This document shows positions 1 through 8,600 of a DNA stretch of 54,412 nucleotides, piece after piece. How positions within the stretch are numbered: position 1 is the first letter of the stretch; each line of letters starts with the position of its first letter. The notes under the pieces were generated by a model. The model did not search any database. It was not told the DNA's origin and was given only the letters and a program-made list of their open reading frames with translations. The translations under genes were made by a program, and so were the position numbers. The stretch comes from an uncultured Balneolaceae bacterium (lineage in GTDB: Bacteria > Bacteroidota > Rhodothermia > Balneolales > Balneolaceae): assembly GCA_937982515.1 (NCBI GenBank), contig CALJMB010000223.1, forward strand, positions 1-54,412, written 5' to 3'.

Positions 1-285
1 AGTAGTGATCAATAGAGCAGAAAGGAGCCGCGTTCTACGCAAGGAGCCTCTCCCGACAGGCCTGTCGGGAAGGGGAACAAGGGGTGGGTACGATAGAGCA
101 CTCTTTCGAATGTTGAATTAACCCAGCCGCCCGGCTGTGCGGGCACGCCAAAAATTACACTACTTTCTACTTTCTGCTTTAGACTTTCTACCTTCTACTC
201 TTTACTTTGAAACCAGAAGACCGACAACAAGTTATGAACTATCAGAGCGGTGCCTAGTAATAATCTTTAAATCAACAAACACATC
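1..285. other. Gene-free left edge with palindromes
   Basis: No convincing coding region is visible here. The stretch holds a perfect 20-base palindrome at 51-70 (half-site TCCCGACAGG) and a second GC-rich inverted repeat at 124-137 (CAGCCG, two bases, CGGCTG). At about 155-205 there is a pyrimidine-rich run of degenerate TTTCTACTTTCTGC-like repeats. The last 80 bases form the leader of the sodC gene. Nothing resembling a structured RNA gene was recognised. Confidence 0.6.
51..70. repeat. Perfect 20-base palindrome
   Basis: The half-site TCCCGACAGG is followed directly by its exact reverse complement, with no loop. It sits in gene-free sequence. The compact GC-rich form fits a REP-like dispersed palindrome better than a terminator, because no T-run follows on either strand. 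Copy number elsewhere in the genome cannot be judged from this window. Confidence 0.75.
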
Positions 286-858
286 ATGCTAAAATCACTT
301 AAATTTTTTCCACTTGCGTTAGTAGTAGCTATAGTAGTGCAGGCCGGTTGTGCTCAGCAATCCGGGCAGGAAACAGCTAATCAGGCAGAAGTAAATATAG
401 TTTCCGGTACCAGTATCGGTCCTTTGGTTGCCGTTGTTCATCCTACCGAGGGAAATAATGCAGCCGGTACCGTCATTTTTGAGCCGGCAGATAACGGTGT
501 GCGTGTCCGTGCAGAAATTGAAGGCCTTTCGGAAGGCAAGCACGGGTTCCACATCCACCAATATGGCGATTGCACAGCTAGCGACGGAAGCTCAGCGGGC
601 GGACACTACAACCCGGCTAATAAACCCCATGGCGCTCCGGACGATGCCGAGCGGCATATGGGAGACATGGGCAATATCGAAGCCAATGCTCAAGGCCTGG
701 CTACAATAGATTATGTGGATGACACTATTGAGCTGAACAGCATTCTCGGCCGGGCTGTGGTCGTTCACGGAGGCGAGGATGATCTTACTTCTCAGCCTTC
801 AGGTGATGCCGGCCCCCGCCTGGGTTGTGGCGTGATTGGTGTAGCCAGTACAGAATAA
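286..858 (+). CDS. sodC: Cu/Zn superoxide dismutase, lipoprotein
   Basis: Dismutates superoxide to oxygen and hydrogen peroxide outside the cytoplasm. The first 22 residues are a signal sequence ending in a lipobox (VQAGC), so the mature enzyme is probably lipid-anchored in the envelope. The metal ligands are visible: HGFHIHQYGDC (copper His pair and the disulfide Cys), GGHYNP (bridging/zinc His), HMGDMGN, and VVVHGGEDD (last copper His). GPRLGCGVI carries the active-site Arg and the second disulfide Cys. Length (190 aa) is normal for bacterial SodC. The ATG at 286 is the only start that keeps the signal peptide. The gene stands alone, with the convergent SDR gene downstream. Confidence 0.95.
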   Translation: MLKSLKFFPLALVVAIVVQAGCAQQSGQETANQAEVNIVSGTSIGPLVAVVHPTEGNNAAGTVIFEPADNGVRVRAEIEGLSEGKHGFHIHQYGDCTASDGSSAGGHYNPANKPHGAPDDAERHMGDMGNIEANAQGLATIDYVDDTIELNSILGRAVVVHGGEDDLTSQPSGDAGPRLGCGVIGVASTE

Positions 859-865
859 TAGAACC

Positions 866-900
866 GCCCGCGGATGGACGCGGATATACACGGATTGATT
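866..900 (+). repeat. Degenerate intergenic GGAT/ACACGGAT-type repeat
   Basis: Directly after sodC lies a run reading CGCGGATGGACGCGG then ATATACACGGATTGATTA. It resembles a short degenerate repeat of the GGATNNACGCGGATTAACACGGATT type that recurs between genes in many bacterial genomes. Related decayed stretches sit at about 3738-3776, 11423-11445 and 14063-14153 of this window. No function is assigned. Confidence 0.35.
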
Positions 901-1031
901 ATGGCGGTGCCACGATATAAGTGGCGTCGCCTTTTTATGGAAGGGTGTGGTGCCCTTGTCCCGTACAGCATTCGTTCCATGGAGAGGCTTCGACAGGCCC
1001 GGGAATAGGCCCTTTCACTACGCAACTCTCC

Positions 1032-1808
1032 TCACGCCTCATAAATCATCTTACGGGTCATCCCGCCATCAACAATGAAATTTTGCCCTGTGACGAACTC
1101 TGAGCGGCGGGAAATAAGATAAGCTGCCATACCGGCCACATCTGCAGGAGTGCCCACTCTTCCGGCGGGATGTTGCCTGTGGTCGATTTCCCGGAGGTCC
1201 GGCACTTTTCGCGTGGAAAGCTTTTGCCAGTCGCTCACTTCTATCCAGCCGGGGCTTATGGCATTGACCCGTACATCCGGCCCCAGGCTATTGGCCAGAG
1301 CGTGGGTAAGAGCAACGACACCGCCCTTTGAAGCCGTATAGACTTCTGTATCAGGCTCTGACATGACCGCCCGGGTAGATGCAATATTAACGATGCTCCC
1401 CCGACAGGCTTTCAGCAAACGGGCGGCATATTTTGTGCAGGCAACTACACTGCCCAGGTTGGCGTTCATCTTACGCTGCCAGCTCTCCTGATCCAGGTTT
1501 TCTATGGAGTAGTTATACGGATCGGCGTTGGCCGCATTATTAACCAGTCCGTCCAGCCTGCCGTGTCTTTCAGCTACAGCCCGGAAACCTTCGCGCACCT
1601 CTTTCCAGTCAGATACATCTACCGATGCGCATTCAACATTAAAAACCTTTCCGTAGCTTTCTGCAAACTCCCTTCCTGCTTCTTCATCTCTATCGGCGAC
1701 GATCACATGATACCGCTCTTCCATCAGCTTCATGCTGATACCTCTTCCGATGCCCTGTGCCCCACCTGTTACCATAACAACTCTGTTCTCCTGACGATGT
1801 GCTTTCAT
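1032..1808 (-). CDS. SDR family NAD(P)-dependent oxidoreductase
   Basis: Classical short-chain dehydrogenase/reductase of 258 residues. The dinucleotide-binding glycine motif VTGGAQGIGRG lies near residues 13-23, NNAA near 90, the catalytic Ser in VNIAST, and the catalytic pair Tyr-x3-Lys in YTASK. The C-terminal PADVAGMAAYL and VDGGMTRKMIY are typical of the family (usually VDGG at the end). The substrate cannot be read from sequence; relatives act on sugars, 3-oxoacyl groups and steroids. It starts with ATG at 1808 and stands alone, convergent with sodC and upstream of the glyS 3' end. A soluble cytoplasmic enzyme is expected. Confidence 0.85.
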   Translation of the reverse strand: MKAHRQENRVVMVTGGAQGIGRGISMKLMEERYHVIVADRDEEAGREFAESYGKVFNVECASVDVSDWKEVREGFRAVAERHGRLDGLVNNAANADPYNYSIENLDQESWQRKMNANLGSVVACTKYAARLLKACRGSIVNIASTRAVMSEPDTEVYTASKGGVVALTHALANSLGPDVRVNAISPGWIEVSDWQKLSTRKVPDLREIDHRQHPAGRVGTPADVAGMAAYLISRRSEFVTGQNFIVDGGMTRKMIYEA

Positions 1809-1891
1809 CCTGATGCTCCTCTGAATAATTTTTTCCGGTTCCTTTCAGGCTCTGAACCTCGCTCTTGGATTTAAGTTTCAGGGAGGCGGAA

Positions 1892-1936
1892 AATTCAGAA
1901 TTCAGAATTCTGAATTCAGGAGTCAGGAGTCAGAAT
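1892..1936. repeat. ATTCAGAATTC / CAGGAGTCAG short repeat
   Basis: An iterated stretch: ATTCAG, AATTCAG, AATTCTGAATTCAG, then two copies of GAGTCAG. The 13-mer CAGGAGTCAGAAT (1924-1936) recurs in reverse complement inside 29796-29815, the aroA upstream region. It is a dispersed intergenic repeat of unknown role, located upstream of the SDR gene. Confidence 0.5.
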
Positions 1937-1985
1937 AATCAGGGTATGGTTAGAGGGGGGACTGTAGTCAGGCAGGAATCCGCCT

Positions 1986-2022
1986 CAGATCCGCAGAGTT
2001 TTCTAAAAACTTTGCGGATCTG
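1986..2022. repeat. Long hairpin downstream of glyS
   Basis: The arms CAGATCCGC...AGTTTT and AAAACT...GCGGATCTG can pair over about 17 positions around a 3-base loop (CTA), with one A-T and one G-T pair in the middle. It lies about 45 bases beyond the glyS stop codon on the minus strand, but no T-run follows on either strand. It is either a REP-like element that also protects or ends the transcript, or a non-canonical terminator. A second GC-rich inverted repeat (CCGCCG, CC, CGGCGG) is at about 2047-2060. Confidence 0.6.
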
Positions 2023-2066
2023 ATTTCGGCGACCGCTCCGGGATCCGCCGCCCGGCGGAACGTTCA

Positions 2067-3551
2067 TCACTTCCCGGGGGAAGGTTCCGGTTTCCATGAT
2101 TTCATCTTCTCATCGATAACCTCTCTCAGGCGGCTAACGGCAATGCGATCCTGGCTCATATCATCACGGTAACGGATGGTTACGGTATTTTCTCCTTCCG
2201 CTTCCACACCGTCGAAGTCTATGGTAATACAGAATGGGGTACCCGCTTCATCCTGGCGGCGGTATCGCTTACCGATGGAGCCGGATTCATCGTACAGCAC
2301 CGTGTAGTCGTTGCGCAGGTCTTTCTCGATCTTGCGCGCAAGATCCTGCAATTTGTCATTTTTGATGAGCGGAAATATTCCCACCTTGGTAGGTGCCAGC
2401 TCGGGATTGAGCTTGAGTACCGTCCGGCTGTCTCCATCTACTTCCTCTTCCCGGTAGGCATCGCAAAGCACCATGAGCACCGTTCGGTCCAGTCCGACAG
2501 ATGTTTCTATGACATAGGGAATGTACCGTTTCTGCGTAGAGGGATCATAGTATTCCATCTTCTTACCGGAAAACTCCTGGTGCTGGGTAAGGTCGAAATC
2601 AGTACGGTTGTGGACGCCTTCTACTTCCTGCCATCCTATGGGGTATTCGTATTGAATATCGGCAGCGGCGGCGGCATAGTGAGCCAGTTTCTCTGTGGGA
2701 TGGGGCTCTGTGCGCAGCTTGTGTCCGCGTATACCGAGCGCTTTGTGCCAGTTCAGGCGCTCTTCCAGCCACTGTTTGTAGCATTCGGCATCGGTGCCCG
2801 GCTCTACGAAATACTGCATCTCCATCTGTTCAAACTCGCGCATGCGGAAGACGAATTGCCGGGCTACCACTTCATTGCGAAACGCTTTCCCTATCTGTGC
2901 AATGCCAAACGGTATTTGCTGGCGGGAGGTATCCAATACGTTTTTAAAGTTAACGAAAATACCCTGAGCCGTTTCGGGACGCAGAAATATGGCATCGTCT
3001 CCATCGCCTGAAGAGGTTGCACCGAACTGGGTCTTGAACATCAGGTTGAACTGGCGTACCTCGGTCCAGTCGAAGGCCCCCGATTCCGGCGCGCGGATTT
3101 CATTGTCTATGATAAGCCTGTGTAAATCTTCGCAAAGCCCTTCGCGGCTTCCGGCGGTGTTCAACTGGCGCTGCAGTTCATCAGCTTCATCTTTCTTACC
3201 GTCTTTTCTCAGCCTGGCAATGTGGCCTTCGATCAGCATATCCGCCCGGTATCGTTTCTTTGACTGTTTGTCGTCAATCATCGGGTCATTAAATCCGTCC
3301 ACATGTCCGCTGGCTTTCCATACTTTTGGATGCATGAAAATGGCGGCATCCACCCCTACAATATTGTCATGTTTTTGGGTCATGGTTTTCCACCAGTGGT
3401 TCCGTATGTTGCGTTTCAACTCTACGCCGAGCGGCCCGTAATCATAGACGGCGCCAAGCCCTCCATAGATGTCTGATGATTGAAAAATAATGCCCCGGGC
3501 TTTGGCCAGGGAAACGATTTTATCTAAACTGTCAAGTTCGGTAACAGACAT
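2067..3551 (-). CDS. glyS: Glycyl-tRNA synthetase (alpha2 type)
   Basis: Charges tRNA-Gly with glycine in the cytoplasm. The 494-residue length and single-chain layout mark the homodimeric (eukaryote/archaea-like) class IIa enzyme rather than the alpha2beta2 GlyQ/GlyS type. Visible class II features include VYDYGPLGVELKRNIRNHWW near residue 33, the FRNEV stretch, EQMEMQYFVEP, the glycine-specific EGVHNRTDFDL, and a C-terminal anticodon-binding domain (from about residue 385: KVGIFPLIKND). The start ATG at 3551 gives the usual N-terminus ending in SLAKARGIIFQSSDIYGG. The long spacer to asd suggests its own promoter. Confidence 0.96.
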   Translation of the reverse strand: MSVTELDSLDKIVSLAKARGIIFQSSDIYGGLGAVYDYGPLGVELKRNIRNHWWKTMTQKHDNIVGVDAAIFMHPKVWKASGHVDGFNDPMIDDKQSKKRYRADMLIEGHIARLRKDGKKDEADELQRQLNTAGSREGLCEDLHRLIIDNEIRAPESGAFDWTEVRQFNLMFKTQFGATSSGDGDDAIFLRPETAQGIFVNFKNVLDTSRQQIPFGIAQIGKAFRNEVVARQFVFRMREFEQMEMQYFVEPGTDAECYKQWLEERLNWHKALGIRGHKLRTEPHPTEKLAHYAAAAADIQYEYPIGWQEVEGVHNRTDFDLTQHQEFSGKKMEYYDPSTQKRYIPYVIETSVGLDRTVLMVLCDAYREEEVDGDSRTVLKLNPELAPTKVGIFPLIKNDKLQDLARKIEKDLRNDYTVLYDESGSIGKRYRRQDEAGTPFCITIDFDGVEAEGENTVTIRYRDDMSQDRIAVSRLREVIDEKMKSWKPEPSPGK

Positions 3552-3848
3552 GTGGGTAAATAATACTTTAAATTTCAGGGAAGATTTAATCAGAGCCTAA
3601 GATAGTAAAAAAAGCCGCTTTAATTAATGGCCAATTTATCGCTATATTTAGCGCTCATTTTAAACCAAGGTACAATCGACAAAATACCCTCTTATACTAC
3701 GGTATCTCCAGGTTATAGCTCAAAAAGTGGTACCGCAGAGAAGGCGCAGAGTTACACGAGGGCTTTCTCTGTGAAACATAACCGATAGTTCCATATAGCT
3801 GGCTAACGATTGTATCATAGAACGTTTGGACCCTAAATCTTAGAACTC
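3552..3848. promoter_or_regulatory. Divergent upstream region glyS / asd
   Basis: Nearly 300 bases with no credible coding region, so both divergent genes must be promoted from here. At about 3738-3776 it carries a CGCAGAGAAGGCGCAGAGTT-like stretch followed by CTTTCTCTGTG, which matches a common dispersed intergenic repeat type. The T-box riboswitch that precedes many glyS genes in Firmicutes is not seen. No clear -35/-10 pair could be picked with confidence. Confidence 0.45.
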
Positions 3849-4907
3849 ATGAGATCTTTTCAAATAGGCATACTCGGCGCCACCGGTGCGGTTGGACAAA
3901 AATTCATACGACTCTTGCAAGGGCATCCCTGGTTTAACGTTAAAGCACTGGGAGCGTCCAAACGTTCTGCCGGTAAACCTTATAAGGAAGCTGTACACTG
4001 GATTGAAGATGTGGAAATGCCTGAACACATTGCCAAAACTGAGGTTTCTGAGTGCGACCCTGCCCTGTTCGAAGGTATCGATTTAGTGTTCTCCGGCCTT
4101 GATTCGTCGGTTGCTACAGATATCGAACGCCGCTTTGCAGAAGCTGGCATACCGGTTATTTCCAATGCGAAAAACTACCGGATGGATGAGTCTGTTCCGC
4201 TGCTTGTGCCGGAAGTGAATCCCGATCATACAAAGCTGATCGAAGCCCAGACCTTTACCAAAGACGGAAGCGGATGGATCGTCACCAATCCCAACTGTGT
4301 GTGTGTTCCTTTGGCTATGTCTCTGCGCCCATTCTACGATGCTTTTGGCATAGAAGCGGTAATCACTACCTCTATGCAGGCTGTATCAGGCGGCGGGTAT
4401 CCGGGCGTTCCCAGTCTGGACATTATGGGCAATGTGGTGCCGTTTATCGGTGGTGAGGAGGATAAAATCCACACTGAGCCTCTGAAGCTGCTGGGCACGC
4501 TTAATGCTGCCGGTAAAGTAGAAATGGCCGACTTTGATGTGCAGGCCACAGCTGTCCGGGTTCCTACCATAGAGGGACACCTGCTTTCAGTTGCCGTTAA
4601 ATTGGCCAATGTACCTAAATCTATCGAAGACGTACGTGAAGCGGTTTTGAGCTGGAAAAACCCTATCAAAGACCTGGATCTTCCCTTTGCTCCTGCTGAG
4701 CCGATCCGCCTGTACACCGAAGACCACTATCCTCAGCCGCGCCTGCACGCGGGGCGGGAAAACGGCATGCAGATGGGTATCGGCCGGCTCAGAAAATCCA
4801 ATATCTTCGACATCTCTTATATGGCGCTGGCCCATAACACGGTACGCGGAGCTGCCGGAGGAGCTATTCTGAATGCAGAGCTGCTCGTTGCAAAGAATTA
4901 CTTGTAA
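3849..4907 (+). CDS. asd: Aspartate-semialdehyde dehydrogenase
   Basis: Reduces L-aspartyl-4-phosphate to L-aspartate-4-semialdehyde with NADPH, the branch point to lysine/diaminopimelate, threonine and methionine. The N-terminal nucleotide-binding motif GILGATGAVGQKFI (residues 6-19) is intact. The catalytic Cys sits in TNPNCVCVPLAMSL at about residue 155, and EGHLLSVAV and RENGMQMGIGRLR are present. At 352 residues with the HPWF and NPNCVC forms it resembles the archaeal/fungal-type subfamily found in Bacteroidota rather than the E. coli type. The start is ATG at 3849. Monocistronic, followed by a strong hairpin. Confidence 0.93.
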   Translation: MRSFQIGILGATGAVGQKFIRLLQGHPWFNVKALGASKRSAGKPYKEAVHWIEDVEMPEHIAKTEVSECDPALFEGIDLVFSGLDSSVATDIERRFAEAGIPVISNAKNYRMDESVPLLVPEVNPDHTKLIEAQTFTKDGSGWIVTNPNCVCVPLAMSLRPFYDAFGIEAVITTSMQAVSGGGYPGVPSLDIMGNVVPFIGGEEDKIHTEPLKLLGTLNAAGKVEMADFDVQATAVRVPTIEGHLLSVAVKLANVPKSIEDVREAVLSWKNPIKDLDLPFAPAEPIRLYTEDHYPQPRLHAGRENGMQMGIGRLRKSNIFDISYMALAHNTVRGAAGGAILNAELLVAKNYL

Positions 4908-4915
4908 TTTGTGTA

Positions 4916-4973
4916 GTGCATAGAGCAAGGCGCATAGCGTTCCCCGCAACGCCATGCGCTCTGCGCTATGCAC
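4916..4973. terminator. Long hairpin between convergent asd and 4978 gene
   Basis: The outer arms GTGCATAG and CTATGCAC pair perfectly. Inner arms GCGCATAGCGTT and AACGCCATGCGC pair over 11 of 12 positions. TTTTCT follows on the plus strand. Lying between two convergent genes, it probably ends transcription of asd and perhaps of the opposite gene. The motif GTGTAGTGCAT just before it recurs at about 41630, so it may derive from a dispersed repeat. Confidence 0.7.
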
Positions 4974-4977
4974 TTTT

Positions 4978-5373
4978 CTAACCCTCTCCCAGTTGGTTCA
5001 ACCTGTATTCCGACAAGTACAGGCGGGCCTTCGATATCAGATTTTCAGCCTCCTTCCTGTGCGAGCGTTTTATCTTGAGCGTGCATGTGGCGTGTTCCGT
5101 ACCCGGAATATCATCAAATACTTTCATTGAGATACCGTTCAATATAATTTTTGAGCTAAACCAGCCCTTCTTAAAACGGATCGACTCCAGGTCGGCATAG
5201 GATATCTGCACATCCCTTATCCCCGACTTAAAAAATCCCACAAAGCTGTCCTGCACTTCAAATTCCAGGGTTATACCATCTCTGTTCAACTTCATCAAGC
5301 CCTTCGCTTCCTGAAATCCGTGGTTGATGTCGGTTATCTCAAAAGGCACCGATCGATCTGTCGCATAATCCAT
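4978..5373 (-). CDS. Small PH-like domain protein of unknown function
   Basis: 131 residues if the ATG at 5373 is used. An upstream TTG at 5409 would add 12 residues (NRESNRKKPL type) that look like leader sequence. The protein has alternating hydrophobic/charged strands (GITLEFEVQD, DVQISYADLESIRFKKGWFSSKIIL, CTLKIKR) followed by one C-terminal helix. That pattern fits the bacterial pleckstrin-homology-like beta barrel. No signal peptide or membrane segment is present, so it is cytoplasmic. I do not know its function. Convergent with asd, divergent from the large LTD gene. Confidence 0.7.
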   Translation of the reverse strand: MDYATDRSVPFEITDINHGFQEAKGLMKLNRDGITLEFEVQDSFVGFFKSGIRDVQISYADLESIRFKKGWFSSKIILNGISMKVFDDIPGTEHATCTLKIKRSHRKEAENLISKARLYLSEYRLNQLGEG

Positions 5374-5617
5374 AGTAAGAGGTTTTTTCCTGTTTGATTC
5401 CCGGTTCAAGGGGAATGATATAAAAAATATTTAAAAAATTTTGTAAGGAATGGCTTCCAAAACAGTCTGTATAGTATACGATGCAACGTGAGGCATGGTA
5501 ATGAGAGTACATACGAGGTACGGCCGGGGCAGCATGACCGATCCTTTTCTGCCGCCCTCCCATTCTGGGACCTATAGAGTAAGAGTAACCTTTACATTAA
5601 CATAAATAAAGCGCCAT

Positions 5618-8600
5618 ATGAGATTCTTTGTTCCTTTATACCTGCTCCTGTTCACACTGTCAGTTGTATCGGGCAGGGGTCAATCCATACTATTCGAAGA
5701 TGGATTTGAAGACGGGGAGTTCATCTCAAATCCGGAATGGACCGGAAATACGGATGAGTTCGCCATAATAAACATAAACGGCAACCATCTGCTTCAGCTT
5801 GACGCCAAAAGTGCGGGCAGCTCTTACCTGAGTACTCCCTCCACTAATACAGTTGGCTATTGGGAATTTTACATAAATCTGGATGGATTTAGCCCGTCAA
5901 ACAACAACAATGCATTCATCTATCTGGTGAGTGATATTGCAGACCTCACAGGCCAGGTAAATGGTTATGCCCTGCAGGCCGGAGAAAATTCATCAAGTGA
6001 TGTTTTTCGGTTATTCAAAATAACAAATGGCGAAAAAGATAAAGAGATACTAACAGGAATCACCAACATTAGTGCCGGCGGTGATTATCGGGTCAAAATA
6101 TCCAGAGATATATCGGGAAACTGGGAATTGGAAGTTGGAACAGGTTATATAGGAATTCTTAATCCCGAAGACACAGGGACTGATAACGATTACCCGAGTA
6201 CATCCTATTTTGGCATTAAAGTTAACTACACCAAATCCAACATTAAGAAGTTTGCTTTTGATTTTAGGATAGATATCCCTCCGTTGTTGGTTACAGAAAT
6301 ATCTGCCGATGTCAACTGGGTGGATGTATCACTAAACCGGGCTTATAATCCTGCCACAGTGCAGGCTTATGATTTTTCTATAAACGATGATATTGGCTCA
6401 CCAGCCTCTGTCAGTTTTCCCGAAGATAACACTATTCGTCTGATCTATGATAATCCTCTTCCCAGCGGTAAATATATGTTAACAGTTCAAAACGTAGAAG
6501 ATTTTAATGGTGAGGGAATAGCAACAACCACTACTCCCTTTATACAATTCGATAAATTCGCTCCCGGCGACGTCATCATCAATGAATTCATGTACGACCC
6601 GCCAACAGGTGCAGCTGAGTATATTGAGCTTAAAAACACCTCGGCCAAATACCTGAATATCAAAAACTGGCAGCTGGGAGATAACAATTCATTAAATATT
6701 ATTACCGGCACCGTCCATACTCTGGAACCTGATGGTTACCTCGTCATCGCTGCCGATACCACGGTCCTCTTTAATACCTTCGGATACAGACCGTATGTTC
6801 ATATGAGCTCTTTTCCCGCTCTTAATAACAGCGGCGATGCCGTACGAATCGTTACACCGGAAGGAGAAACAGCTGACTCCTTAACCTATACACCCGTCTG
6901 GGGCGGAAACGACGTGGCTGTTGAGCGCAGGTCGGATTCCGTTCCGGCTCTCTTCCCTGAAAACTGGGCAGACTCCCCTCATCCACTAGGAGGAACGCCC
7001 GGCCTGCCGAATGAAGCAGAAGAAGATCGCGCGCCCCCCGGCCTCACCGACATTCACATCCCTGACAACCGACGCCTGATCCTGGCATTTGACGAACGGC
7101 TCGAGAGCAGCTCCGCATCCGACAAATTACATTATTCTGTTTCGGGCGATGTAGCTATTACCTCTGCAACCGTACTCTCTGCCGACAGTGTGCAGCTGGC
7201 CCTTTCCTCCTCGCTAAACAATGCGGTAACATATACCCTAACCATTGACGGACTGCAAGACATATTCGGCAACGCAACAACCGGGCTGGATTCGGCCTTC
7301 ACCTACTATGAAATTTCAATAGCCGATTCAGGCGATGTCTTTATCAATGAATTTATGAGCGACCCGCCCGGCGGTAGCTCAGAATATGTAGAAATCTATA
7401 ACAGCTCTGCTAAATCACTGGATCTCAAAGGGTGGACGCTTAGTGACAACACCGGTCAGCTTCAAATCATCCGTTCTGCCAGCTTTATACTGCCTCCGGA
7501 CAGCATGGTTGTCATCGCCCCGGATCAAACGCTGCTTGCTGCGTATCCGGAAATATCCCTGATATCCATGGGTACGCGTTTTCCTTCGCTAAATAACAAC
7601 GGGGATGCTATTGTAATACGGAATGCTTCCAGCGTACTACTGGATTCTCTTTCTTATTTTTCTGGCTGGGTAAACGAAGCTACCGCCCTGGAACGCAGAA
7701 CCACTGCCGTCTCCGGTGTCTATTCCTCCAACTGGGGTCCGGCACCCAACGAGTTGGGTACGCCGGGACGAACAAATGAAATTGGCCCGGATGTAACCCC
7801 TCCCGGAATAGCTGATATACACATTCTGGATAATCATACCATTCGTCTCTCTCTGGACGAACGACCAGACCCTGGCACTTTTGTACAACCTTCCGGATAT
7901 TCCATCACAGACGGCATCGCAATAGACGCGGTATATCTTCATTCTCCAAACACCGTTGACCTGTCTCTGTCTTCAGCCCTTCAGAATGCCTCCTCCTATA
8001 CGCTTACCGTCAACGGAGTCAAAGATATCTTTGGGAATGTAGCCTCAGGGCTGGATACAACCTTCACCTACTTTGAGATTTTACCCGTAGATTCGGGAGA
8101 CGTCTTCATCACTGAGTTCATGTATGAACCGCCTCCCGGAGAGTCGGAATATATCGAGCTTTATAACCGATCAGATAAATCACTGGATCTGAAAGGCTGG
8201 ACCATAAACGACAACACAGGTAATGCCAGAGTAATAATTAGTGAACAACATATCTTTCCACCCGACAGTTATGTGGTCATTGCTCCGGACCAGACCCTGC
8301 TGAAGGAACACCCTGATATTTCACTAATTACAATGAGTAACAGGTTTCCGGTATTGAATAACAGCGGAGATGACCTCGTTATCAGATCCGGCAGTGGCCA
8401 GGTACTGGATTCCCTGAGGTATACATCCGCCTGGGGCGGTGCAGAAAAAGCCCTGGAACGCCGGACAACCCTTGTCCCTGGCATCTGGCAGGGGAACTGG
8501 GGTGAGGCTTCCGCCGGCGGATCTCCGGGCAGGCCGAATAGTATCCCTCCCGATAAAAGCCCTCCTGTCTTGGAGAAACTGACCATACTCAGTGATACCT

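Noticed and set aside
3552..3640. T-box riboswitch before glyS
   Set aside because: The leader is short, with no antiterminator T-box sequence (AGGGTGGNACCGCG) and no specifier hairpin; a GGTACCGC fragment at about 3730 lies too far away and has no T-box context.
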